Positions 34,692-45,301 of a DNA stretch of 64,000 nucleotides are shown here, piece after piece (position 1 is the first letter of the stretch; every line of letters starts with the position of its first letter). The position numbers and the translations under genes are program-made. The notes below the pieces were generated by a model, which saw nothing but the letters and a program-made list of their open reading frames with translations, had not been told where the DNA came from and did no database searches. The stretch comes from Watersipora subatra (Eukaryota; Bryozoa; Gymnolaemata; Cheilostomatida; Watersiporidae): contig NC_088711.1 in assembly GCF_963576615.1 (NCBI RefSeq), positions 39,924,621-39,988,620 of the forward strand, written 5' to 3'.

Positions 34692-36398
34692 CAGGTTACC
34701 CGCTGGTACTGTAATAAAATTGGTCATGTTCAACATTTCTGTAGCGAGAGTAATGGAGAGAGAACAAATGCAGTACCAAAAGAAGTTCCACACCAAGCTA
34801 AGCATGCAGCAGATAATTATCCTGACACAGGTGATTCAGCCTTTTTGGCTGGTATGGGTAGTGACTCCATCGATAAAATTAATCAATGCTGGCTGATAGA
34901 TTCAGGCGCTGCAAAGCACATGACTCCTTATAAAAGTTTGTTCAGCGAGTTCACTCAACTTGACAAACCTCATAAAGTAGAAGTAGCTAATGGAAGCTCT
35001 GTAGATGCCATTGGAATAGGTAACATTAAATTATCAATGCAGTTAGGTCATAGAGTAAATCGCAAAGCTATGTTATATGATGTTATGTGCATACCTGACC
35101 TAAGCACAAACCTGTTCTCTGTTTGCGCTGTAGCCTCTAAGGGCTTGATTGTTCAATTTGGACATAGTCGATGTTGGATTAAAAACCAACAAAAACAAGT
35201 ATGTGGGCGAGGAACACTCATAGATAAACTGTATTACCTGGATATAGAAACTTCAAGCGACAGTGCACACATCACTTCTCACAGCGGTGAGCTATGGCAT
35301 CAACGCCTTGGTCATGTTCATGAAGCCGCTATACATCGTTTGGACAGGAAACAACTGGTGAGTGGTGCTAATCTCTCTGGTGTAAAACTAGGTTTGTGTG
35401 AACCATGTGTAAAAGGAAAAATGTCGAGAAAACCCTTCAAGTCCAATAGCGACATCAAGTCCACACATGTCCTTGAACTTGTACACACAGATGTGTGTGG
35501 CCCTATGCAAACACAATCCATAGAAGGTAGTAAATACTTCGTTACTTTTATTGATGATTTCAGTAAATATACTCATACATATTTTATACGAGATAAGTCT
35601 GATGTATTTTCTAGATTCTGTGAGTTTGCAACTTTAGTAACCGACCAAACTGGAAAATCAATCCGCACAATACGCTCTGATCGGGGTGGCGAGTACATCT
35701 CTACAGGATTCGAAAATCATCTAAAATCCCAAGGTATCCGCCATGAACTGACTGTTAGACAGGCTCCAGAGCAGAATGGTGTGGATGAACGTTATAACAG
35801 AATGGTATGTGAATCTGCTCGTGCTATGATCATAAACGCAAATCTTCTCAAATCTCTATGGGCTGAAGCTGTTGCCACCGCTGTTTATTTAAGAAACAGA
35901 ATTCCGACTCACACACACAAAGCGCCTACAACACCTTATTAGATATGGTATGGTGAGAAACCTGATATAGATCACTTTCGAGTATTCGGCTGCATGGCAT
36001 ATGCTCACATACCAGGCGCTATTCATAGAAAGCTTGATGACAAAGCTGAGTCAATGATATTTGTGGGCTATAGTGTAAGGTCTAAAGGCTATTGCTTGTA
36101 CGACCATCAATCTAATTCTGTGGTTGTGAGAAGGGATGTTATGTTCAATGAACAACAGTTGGGTATCACAGATGTATCGTGTATCCTGGCCGCATCGTGT
36201 ATCTTGGCCGCAAGTCCAAGGGCGGACAACCCTGTTACTGTAACAGAAAATATTTCCAGTGCTGACAAAACTCAACTTTCCCGATCTGACCGCCCTCACA
36301 AATCACCACAGCGCCTAGGTATAGACACCGCTTGTCATATTAGTGAGATTGTCGAACCATTGAACCTTATCAAAGTAGAAAAGAGTGAGCAGAGATGA
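34692..36398 (+). pseudogene. pol: Copia protease and integrase region
   Basis: Protease: CWLIDSGAAKHMT (about 34887-34925), with the active-site Asp-Ser-Gly intact. GAG-pre-integrase: LWHQRLGHVHEAAIHRL with CEPCVKGKM. Integrase core: LVHTDVCGPM, FIDDFSKYT, IRSDRGGEYIS and APEQNGVDERYNR, giving the D, D and E residues. A TAG at 35941-35943 stops the frame just after NRIPTHTHKAPTTPY. The same frame then resumes through FVGYSVRSKGYCLYD to 36398. A short duplication of the GTATCCTGGCCGCATC type is seen near 36178-36212. The product would be truncated before RT. Confidence 0.85.
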
Positions 36399-36516
36399 AT
36401 GGTTAGCAGCAGCTGAGAATGCGTATGATGCCCTCATGAGCAATGAAACATGGACACTCGTAGAGCTGCTTTCACAACGTAAATCAATTGGATGCAAATG
36501 GGTATTTAAGGCAAAG

Positions 36517-36688
36517 TACAATGCCGATGGTCAAGTCAATAATTTCAAAGCTCGCCTTGTAACGAAAGGGTATGCGCAAAAGGCTGGCATCGATTATGAT
36601 GAAACATACTCTCCAGTAGTTCGACACTCATCTCTCAGAGCTGCGCTTGCTCAGGCCGTAGATTGAAGTATGCTAGTGCACTAGATGG
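36517..36688 (+). repeat. 172-bp perfect tandem duplication, first copy
   Basis: Identical base for base, as far as can be read, to 36689-36860. It starts TACAATGCCGATGG and ends GTGCACTAGATGG. 172 is not a multiple of three, so it shifts the RT frame. Confidence 0.95.
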
Positions 36689-36860
36689 TACAATGCCGAT
36701 GGTCAAGTCAATAATTTCAAAGCTCGCCTTGTAACGAAAGGGTATGCGCAAAAGGCTGGCATCGATTATGATGAAACATACTCTCCAGTAGTTCGACACT
36801 CATCTCTCAGAGCTGCGCTTGCTCAGGCCGTAGATTGAAGTATGCTAGTGCACTAGATGG
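36689..36860 (+). repeat. 172-bp perfect tandem duplication, second copy
   Basis: Second copy of 36517-36688, directly adjacent. Lack of divergence between the copies contrasts with the old LTRs. Confidence 0.95.
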
Positions 36861-37246
36861 ATGTTGTGACAGCGTTCTTAAATGGCAAACTCGAGGAAGA
36901 AATTTGTATGTGTCAGCCACCAGGGTTTGAGAAGACAGGAGAAAAACACCTAGTCTGTAAACTCAGTAAGTCGTTGTACGATTTAAAGCAGTCACCAAGG
37001 TGTTGGAACATTGTGTTAGATAACTTTTTCAAATCTCTTTGTTTCAGTAATTCAAATGCTGATCATTGTGTGTATGTACGCGACATATGTGAAGTGAAAA
37101 CCATCATTGCTGTATACGTCGATGACCTAATTATTATGTCAGATACTGAATGTGAGATGAGCAAGATTAAACAAGCGTTAGCCTCAGAGTATCAGATGAA
37201 AGATCTTGGAAGTTTGCACTACTGCCTGGGAATTTCCATCCGCTAA

Positions 37247-38081
37247 AGTGAAACTGCCATCACTCTAAGTCGAAAACATTATATCGAGCAAGTTCTACGC
37301 AAATATGGAATGGAAAATGCTAACTCTGTTCTACCCCAATGGCTATCGATGTGAAGTTTATGAAAGATGATGGTAGTAAGCTAGCAAATGCATGTGTGTA
37401 CCAATCGATGGTAGGTAGTCTTTTGTACGCGGCATCTGCTACTCGTCCTGATATATTTCATGTGGTGGAAGTGTTATCTAGGTACAACTCATCACCAACC
37501 GAAACGCACATGACAGCTGTAAAACGAGTACTCCAATATCTCAAAGACAGGATAGACATCTGTCTTCACATTGAAAAACATAACATTGGTGAACTGTTCA
37601 GGTATACAGAGACTAGCTGGGCGGAAAATTGTGATAACCGACACTCAACCTCCGAATTAGTATTCATGCACGGCCTTACACCTGTTAGCTGGTTCAGTAA
37701 ATCGCAGAGTATTGTTGCCGTATCTACCGCCGAAGCAGAATATGTAGTGCTGTATGATGCTGCAAGGGAGGCCACATGGCTTCGTCAGCTATACGACACT
37801 GTCACCGACTGCCCGACTCCAGCAATTAATGTCTATGTTGACAACCAGTCAACTACCACAGGTGTCACAATAGCAGGTCAGGTATCACATTAGCAAACTC
37901 AGGTTCAAACACGAAACGAACTAAGCACATTGACATAAAGTATCACTACTGTAGAGAAGCTATCACAAATGGTGTCATAGAAACTTCTTATTGCCCAACT
38001 GAGAAAAACATAGCTGACATTTTCAAAAAACTGCTCGCTCGCCCCCGATTTGAAGAGCGCCGTAAACTACTCGTTCATTGA
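37247..38081 (+). pseudogene. pol: Copia RNase H region and pol C-terminus
   Basis: Contains MVGSLLYAASATRPDIFHVV, WFSKSQSIVAVSTAEAEYVV, the conserved EA..A..EA.WL.QL block, and VYVDNQSTT. After a frame change near 37890 it finishes as TKHIDIKYHYCREAI...NIADIFKKLLARPRFEERRK and a TGA at 38079-38081. Order and motifs are typical of copia pol. Confidence 0.82.
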
Positions 38082-38152
38082 CAATAATAATTCACTCGTT
38101 GGTTACGTGTATCAATTATTGTCCTCTGCTAATTGTAAAAACTATTTAGGAG

Positions 38153-38368
38153 TATTGTTTATGTAGTTTTTATGAAAATCATACTATGCACACAGTTTGA
38201 AGTTGTTTCCTCATGTTAATCAGTAGAGGGGCAACTCCCACAATACTCTTGTTTTTATCTGTTCAAATCTTTTTTACTTTACTGTTTCCTGTTCTCTCTG
38301 TATTTAACTGTTTGAACAAATACAAGACTATGAGAGCCTAATCTTAATTAACTGGGAACTTTTCTACA
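38153..38368 (+). repeat. 3' LTR of the copia element
   Basis: Partner of 33752-33971, ending TTTTCTACA and followed by the GCAAG duplication. A short purine run (AGGAG) precedes it as a weak polypurine tract. Confidence 0.85.
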
Positions 38369-38373
38369 GCAAG

Positions 38374-39021
38374 TTTATTCAAACAAGAGCTTTATCATTT
38401 GAAAGTTTTGTAACCTTCTCATCCTGAAATGAGTAAAGTTTGTCTCTTGCCAGTGTATTTGTGCATCATATGACTATTGATCTTATTAGTCAACCGCATT
38501 AATCTCCTTACTCGATGCTAAATATCATTGTGCCTCCAGGAAGACTCTCTGCAAAGCCATTGCTATGTATTGGGTCATACAGATTACGGAAGCTATAAAG
38601 ATATATATCGCAAGGTCATTGAAAAAATAGCATCTTGAATGAAAGGCCTAGGCTTTTGTCAAAGACGTCAATGAAAGCTGACAAAATCACCCTTAATAAA
38701 CTTCCCTAAGTGCAGGGGCCATATATAATTTTGAGATAACCTAAATTTTAGTTGTTTGGTATAATTGCACGTGGTTGGTATTTGTATATTGGCTTCATAA
38801 GGTGATTGCTTTGCCCTCTGTCTAGCGCTCTCTCTCCTTCACATTTAATTTGACAAATTGTTGATCAGGTGTTTATCTTTAGTAGTACCATGATTTGTGG
38901 AACCGTTTGTTATAGCCTAAAATTGCTCGCTTCATATTTTTTAATAATTTGCTCCATACTGTGCTTAGATCAATAACTTAAATTGGTTGCCTTGTCAAGT
39001 GAAAGTAACTGACTTTTGAAT
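38374..39021. other. Intergenic stretch between copia element and minisatellite
   Basis: No gene or named repeat could be supported. Confidence 0.5.
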
Positions 39022-39067
39022 ACAACAGTAAGATATTGTAACCAATAAAATATTTGTACCTATGCAT

Positions 39068-40210
39068 GCAATTGACCGAAACAGTAGGATATTGTCATGG
39101 TATCTTTGAAAACAGTTCAATGTAACAGTATGATATTACCATGGTATCTATGAGTACAGTTGAATGCAACAGTAAGATATTGTCATGGTAACTATGAGTA
39201 AAGTTGAACGCAACGGTAGGATATTGTCATGGTACATATGAGTACAGTTGAATGCAACAGTAGGATATTGTCATGGTAACTATGAGTAAAGTTGAACGCA
39301 ACGGTAGGATATTGTCATGGTACATATGAGTACAGTTGAATGCAACAGTAGGATATTGCCATGGTAACTACATGTATGAGTAGAGTTGAACGCAACAGTA
39401 GGCTATTTTCATGGTAACTATGAGTACATTTGAATGCAACAGTAGGGTATTGTCATGGTACACATGAGTACAGTTGAAGGCAACAGTAGGCTATTGCCAT
39501 GGTAACTATGAGTAGAGTTGAATGCAACAGTAGGATATTGTCATGGTAACTATGAGTAGAGTTGAATGTAACAGTAGGCTATTGCCATGGTAACTATGAG
39601 TACAGTTGAACGCAACGGTAGGATATTGTCATGGTACATATGAGTACAGTTGAATGCAACAGTAGGATATTGCCATGGTAACTACATGTATGAGTAGAGT
39701 TGAACGCAACAGTAGGCTATTTTCATGGTAACTATGAGTACAGTTGAAAGCAACAGTAGGATAATGTCATGGTAACTATGAGTACAGTTGAAGGCAACAG
39801 TAGGTTATTGTCATGGTAACTATGAGTACAATTGAATGCAACAGTAGGCTATTGCCATGGTAACTATGAGTAGAGTTGAATGCAACAGTAGGATATTGTC
39901 ATGGTAACTATGAGTAGAGTTGAATGTAACAGTAGGCTATTGCCATGGTAACTATGAGTACAGTTGAATGTAACAGCAGGATATTGTCATGGTAACTATG
40001 AGTACAGTTGAATGCAACGGTAGGCTATTGCCATGGTAACTATGAGTAGAGTTTAATGCAACAGTAGGATATTGTCATGGTAACTATGAGTACAGTTGAA
40101 GGCAACGGTAGGATATTGTCATGGTAACTATGAGTAGAGTTGAATGCAACAGTAGGCTATTGCCATGGTAACTATGAGTAGAGTTGAATGCAACAGTAGG
40201 ATATTGTCAT
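39068..40210. repeat. 44-bp minisatellite, about 26 copies
   Basis: The unit starts ATGGTAACTATGAGTACAGT and continues TGAATGCAACAGTAGGATAT then TGTC. Two main variants alternate irregularly: GGATATTGTC and GGCTATTGCC. A six-base-longer variant (ACTACATGTATGAG) recurs with the same neighbours at about 39361 and 39675, a 314-bp higher-order step of seven units. Weaker units extend left to about 39022. Confidence 0.95.
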
Positions 40211-40969
40211 GCCTTCCCTTCCGTTCTATGGTTCCACTTCACAGCTGTTAAAGTGACATAATAACTAGAGACAACTAATATGAGTGGTATCTACACCTTC
40301 CACAATCCTCATCTTTTGTAAACTGTTGATTGCTCAGAATCAATAGAAACTTGCTTGTCCCATAAATTCCCTTTGCTATAGCAAAGCCTTGTTTCCTGCT
40401 AGATTTATTTTTAATATTTCAGCCATAAATGATATTTGCTAGATGTGGTGTAGGCATTTTCACATCAGGGAATATTATTATTGAACAATGCTATGTTAAA
40501 ATTAATGAAAAGTTTTTAAAAATGGTGAAAGCAAATGTTTTATTGAAGCTTTGTGGAATGTAAAGATTAGTTATGTTCCAAAAATGCCAAGAATGCACAA
40601 ATTATATGCTAGGAATTCTATATAAACTGGTGATGTCACAGAATATTTTGGCATTACATATCAGCTTGCTAGCAGTTGCTGTTGCTCCTGATAATATTCA
40701 AGTTTGTATTCTATTTCAACAATCCTATTTGCCGAATATTTGCTGCCTATTTGCTGTCTAGTTTACAGCCTATATTGTATTTGCTGTCCTATTTTTGCTG
40801 CCTAAGTTAACGGTAAGTATTACCAAGTTGCTCTGTTACAGAAACTTTTTGAAATGTCTCGGGTAACAAACGCCTAACCTTTTTATTAACTACGGTATCA
40901 ACAAACAGACTCAATGTATCTTCCCTAATCTCGATTAATAATATTGATTATGTTATGTTCTTATTGCAG
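40211..40969. other. Stretch between minisatellite and candidate gene
   Basis: AT-rich. A possible upstream non-coding exon cannot be excluded (GT-AG-like signals near 40800-40860) but is not supported. Confidence 0.4.
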
Positions 40970-41991
40970 AAAACAATGTCTAGAATGACAAGTGGATGCG
41001 AGTGTTGCATTAATAACTATTGCAATTGTTGCAATTATAAATTTAAAAGAAACCCTGATGGAACAAAACGTGAGTGTTATTCACTTCAATGATGCTAATC
41101 TTGGCTTGTAACTAACTTGGTTATACAATTAGTGCTGGCAGTTAATTAGCACTAATATAACAAAACTCATTCAATTTTGAGAAATAAAAACTTATTTTAA
41201 TTAAAGCGAGGATACTAGCCTCATTTCATAATGCTTTTAAAAACAAAAGGCCCTTAACTACTGAGGTACTGCTCATACTTATAAAAATTTTGTGTTTTTA
41301 GTTTTGACTCACATTATATAAATATGATAGAATATTTCTCTACTAGTGATCTTATAAGGGAGATATATCAGAGCCTGACAATTTCTAATCTTAACAAGTT
41401 TTCTTTTGACAAAGTAATCTTAGTATTCCTGCACGAATTTTCTTTGCATGTAAATTGATGTCTTAACAGCAAATGAGTTTAATGTTTTAATTACCCTTCT
41501 AAAGTATTTAATGTTGATCTAAGACTAATTTTCATTGCCCTGAGAGCAGTTTACCTGTTGTCAACATCTCTGTCAATTTTAATACACTGTTTTTAGAATT
41601 TTAATTCATGATTTACAACAAAATAACTAACCATAAATAAATAGAAAGTAGCGGAGAGCTATTAAACAGTGTTACACTAAATATTAATCAGTTGAAACCA
41701 AGTACAGCAGCACCAATACACAATCATATTTCCTCGATAGGTCACATCGAAGAATTGATACTAACTACTGAAAATTTTAATTCTCTATCCTCAACAGTCA
41801 CCTCATCTACATCACCAATTCAACCACCAGCGACAGAGCCCAGTCCAATGAAACTATACAGAGATACCATAATTTCCAAGCATACTTCTTATCCATACCA
41901 CGACCAATTCAACTCGACTCTTCAATCAATACGTGACCTAGACTGGACTTGTGGAACGAGACGAGCCAGACAACCACTGCAACTACAATGA
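40970..41991 (+). CDS. Candidate two-exon gene, Cys-rich N-terminus, unknown function
   Basis: Exon 1 (40970-41069) has a clean acceptor (TTCTTATTGCAG) and donor (AAAAC|GTGAGT). ATG is at 40976. It encodes MSRMTSGCECCINNYCNCCN and then basic residues. Joining at phase 1 to an acceptor at 41643-41644 (AAATAG|AAAGTAGC) gives an uninterrupted frame to TAG... the stop at 41989-41991, about 146 residues in total. The second part is rich in Ser, Thr and Pro (SSTVTSSTSPIQPPATEPSP). No signal peptide or membrane segment is clear, and no family is recognised. The exon 2 acceptor lacks a good pyrimidine tract, and an upstream 5' UTR exon would be needed. It could be a real small gene or a chance open frame. 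Confidence 0.35.
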
Positions 41992-43826
41992 TGGACAACT
42001 TTACACAAACAGAAACCACTAGGATTGACAAGGTGACAACAACTGACAATGTGACTACTGACAGACTGACTTTGATAGACTGGGCTCTGCCGATGCTGCA
42101 TTTTTGTTTGTCCTCGTTCATCACTTCGTTACTATAAAATATATTTATACTCCACCTTCACAATAACATGAGTACTCTTGTTTCTGACCTTTATTCATTA
42201 TAGATTTTTAATGTATCAGTGCTAATTACTTACCACTTTCCTTCAAAACTAAACATAAAAAATACTTTGACAAATGGTTTGCAATCAATCGATCACAAAT
42301 ATATTGAACTGAGCTAATGCATTAAAAATGACTTTTAGATTGAAATGTGAATACAAATTTTTGTGTGAAATTTAGCTAATAAAACAGCTAATGCAGCAAC
42401 AACAGCATCAACAGGTGACCGATTAAGTGTCACCAATCCGAACGCTGTCTTTTAAATGACTAATCAGCTCCTCGCTTTTGATTTTGTGTCGAACTCTGTG
42501 ATAGCCTCAAGTTGTAAAATTTTCCGCCTGCTATTGTGAAAATCTGATTGAGTGTTTTACTGCTTTCTGATTAGTGAATTTCCCCAAATGAAACTGCAGC
42601 TTTCCAATTACATTCTGTAGTAATGACTGTTTTACAATACATTAACTGCTACATAAACAATGGTCATGTGTGTTCTTGGGTAAGACAACAACAGAAAATG
42701 ATCTTCTTTAAACATAATATTCATTGAGAATTGGTAGTAGTAGGTATCCAAGTTGCTCAAAACATGAATATGGTGGTAACAAGAAAACTAATGTACATGA
42801 TACAGTGTAAATATCAACCTCGACAGCTATAAACTATTTAAAGATTGGTCTGTTAAAAACAAAATAATCATTGCATGAGTTTATCTTTTGCAAGATTAAT
42901 ATAGATGGTTCAGTGTGTATAATTTTTGATAAATCATCAACTTTTTTAAAGTTATAAATGTTGAAATATCCTGCAAGATCTGGCAGACAAAGGCCGACTC
43001 ATCCCTGCTCTATAATCCTGTTAATCCTTTTAGGCAGCAAAGAAAATTCAAACCTAAATTTATTAGGTTACCACAAGATGGTGTCATTAAAGTTCTGTTG
43101 TGCAAGATTTTCTTCATAGGTATCGGTTTTCATTACTGTGAATGTTAGAGTTTACAAAGCCTTCTAAAAGAGGAGTAATCTCTTTTGCTATACAGTATAT
43201 ATGTAACACAACTAGTGTATTTCCTCATGATTCTGTAGGTTTTCGTGTTTTTATTTAATCATGTTTTGACCAAGGCTGAAGATCTATTAATATATAGCCT
43301 GAGTTCTTTAGCATTGACTTTTTTTTATAACAAAGCGCCACAACTTATAGTATGTTTCTTGATTTTTATCTGTGTGATATTGTTATTGATCAAATTACTT
43401 TTTTTCGAGATTGTTTTGAAATTGATTTGCTTACCACTATTCTGTTGGCCACACACACCGCTCACACCTTTCTTATTCCTCCAGTTTACTTTCAAAATTA
43501 TTAGACTATCTAATAATTCTCGCCTTTGTTCATATTGACACCTTTGCTGAAGCTATCTTTTAATCACTTGTCAAGAGAGATCAGGAGCATACGCATTCTA
43601 CTTGAAAAAAAAAACAATAGCTAATAGCCGATTTTAGCAAACCTGCTCCATACTATTCGCTAAAAAATTATACATGTATAAATTTTTATGGTATGTGGTG
43701 TTTTCTAGCAAAATGAAAGCAAAAAATAACCGTTACTGGCAATTTTTTTAAAAATCACATGCGATTTCATAGTCTTTGACAGCACTGCATGTGTATATTC
43801 TAGTTATTGTTCTAATTCTAGTCGTA
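41992..43826. other. Long stretch without a recognised gene
   Basis: AT-rich. A 97-codon hydrophobic frame at 43245-43538 begins at a non-ATG codon and looks compositional. No repeat family is identified. Confidence 0.45.
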
Positions 43827-44163
43827 CTACCCGGCGTTGCCCGGGTAATAAAAATTTTTTTGGACAGAAAACCAATTTTGGTTTAAAATACCGTATACAC
43901 GTTTACCATTCTAACTTTTAAACTTCATATCATGAGAAAAGTGTTTTGTTGAAATAAATTAGGAAGAAAAATAAAACTGTAAATGTGTTTAAATGTAAAT
44001 GTGAAATCATTTGCAAGTAATAGCTAAATATAATTTGTTTAGCTATGATTACAATAAAAAAATCAATTAGCACGCAGAATTTTAATATCAAGATTTTAAT
44101 AGCTATAGCCGGAATGACAGACAGATCCACAGAAGACATATTTTAAGAAATATATACAAAATA
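43827..44163 (-). repeat. CCGGGC-terminal dispersed repeat, inverted copy 1
   Basis: Begins ACTACCCGGCGTTGCCCGGG and TAATAAAAATTTTTTTGGAC. Reverse-complement relative of 7290-7720 and 26520-26970. It is shorter than the next copy. Confidence 0.7.
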
Positions 44164-44167
44164 AAGA

Positions 44168-44612
44168 CTAGCTGTGTTACCCGGCGTTGCCCAGGTAAAA
44201 AAAAGTCTTTGGACAGAAAAATTATTTGTATTTAACATATAACAACATTTGCCATTCTAACTTTCAAACTACATATCTCGAGAGGAGTGTCTTGTGTAGT
44301 TGAAATAAATTAAGAAAGAAAATAAAAACAACTGTAAAGTTTTTCAAACTTTGTCAAACAACTGTAACTTTCAAACTTCGTATCATGAGAAAATGGTTTT
44401 GTGCAGGACCAATAAATTTATGAAAAAGTAAAACAATCATAAAAGGGTTTAAATGTAAATGTGAAATAATTAGCAAGTGATAGCTAAATTAACTCAGTTT
44501 TGCTATGATTACAATAAAAGATGATTCAGTAATGATGCAATTATTACGAACTGAGAAAACAAAATAAAAATTTTGAAAATGTTGAATTAATAATAACAAT
44601 TAGTGCATAGAA
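44168..44612 (-). repeat. CCGGGC-terminal dispersed repeat, inverted copy 2
   Basis: Begins GCTGTGTTACCCGGCGTTGC and extends to TGTTGAATTAATAATAACAA, matching almost the whole 7290-7720 block in reverse orientation. It lies directly after copy 1 in the same orientation. Confidence 0.75.
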
Positions 44613-44619
44613 GTGTGTG

Positions 44620-44645
44620 TTTGTGCGTGCGTGCGCGCGTGTAGT
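44620..44645. repeat. Short GTGC-type microsatellite
   Basis: GTGTTTGTGCGTGCGTGCGC and a few further bases. Confidence 0.6.
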
Positions 44646-45047
44646 TGGTAAAGACATTAAAGAACGGCTAGCACATAGTTTGAATGCAAAATATGCGATG
44701 ACTGACTACGAGTTGGGTAAGAAAGTGTTTTTAACACTAATCTCAGGAATTAGCATTTAATTACACAGGCGTTCACATTGGAATATGTTTCATGATGTAA
44801 AATAGGTTTGCTATGTCAATTCCAAACTGAATTTGTCAAACAAAATAGGTGCTTGTATACCCTATTTCAAAATATTATGGAGTCATTTTCAAATATTAAA
44901 GAAAATATTAAATTTTGTAAAACATTAGGCGGTCTCAGTATCGTCGTTGCATAACTGGACACATCTTTGATTGGTCAACGGTAAGGATGGTTATTCTCAA
45001 TGCAATGCCAATGAATATAAATAGAATAATATGTTTCTCTATTTTAG

Positions 45048-45301
45048 CCCAGTGGAAAACAGGCCATGAAGTATTTGGGAAAAAGCTCGAGGTGAAAGGT
45101 TGCCACTTTTACTTTTGCCAGTCTATCCACCGGAAAATGAAAAACTACGGACTATCAAAAAGCTACCGTAATAAGAATGGTAAAGTGAGAGAACTGGTCA
45201 CAATTTTGTATGCATTAGCGCTTGTACCAGCCAACAATGTAAAGGAGGTGTTTAATTATATCTGTGATAGAGCAGAAAGAAACAGAGGAACAGGACCATA
45301 G
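45048..45301 (+). pseudogene. MULE-type transposase fragment
   Basis: A frame after an acceptor-like TCTATTTTAG reads KLEVKGCHFYFCQSIHRKMK, then NYGLSKSYRNKNGKVRELV and ALALVPANNVKEVF. This matches the segment following the catalytic core in Mutator-like transposases, usually of the form ..GC.FHF.Q...R.....GL...Y.......R....L..L.FLP...V. The last catalytic Glu region and the N-terminal two thirds are not found, so it is a fragment. It may be one exon of a longer lost gene. Confidence 0.5.

Larger units (their letters stand above)
36385..37246 (+). pseudogene. pol: Copia reverse transcriptase region with internal duplication
   Basis: RT starts in a new frame: WLAAAENAYDALMSNETWTL, SIGCKWVFKAKYNADG and YAQKAGIDYDETYSPVV. 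After the 172-bp tandem duplication (36517-36860) it continues as MDVVTAFLNGKLEEEICMCQ, PPGFE, LYDLKQSPRCW and the catalytic YVDDLIIMS. TGA and TAG codons stand where copia RTs have sense codons, in both copies of the duplication. Another stop at 37244-37246 precedes LSRKHYIEQVLRKYG. The RT active-site Asp pair itself is intact. Confidence 0.85.
33752..38368 (+). mobile_element. Ty1/copia-type LTR retrotransposon, inactivated
   Basis: Full-length layout: 5' LTR, primer site, gag, protease, integrase, RT, RNase H, 3' LTR. Integrase before RT defines the copia group. It is flanked by the five-base target duplication GCAAG (33747-33751 and 38369-38373). By eye the LTRs differ at roughly 22 of about 212 aligned bases, indicating an old insertion. 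Coding sequence is broken by at least three nonsense changes, several frameshifts and a 172-bp duplication. Confidence 0.92.

Noticed and set aside
43245..43538. 97-codon hydrophobic frame as a membrane protein
   Set aside because: Non-ATG start and T-rich composition produce hydrophobic residues by chance.
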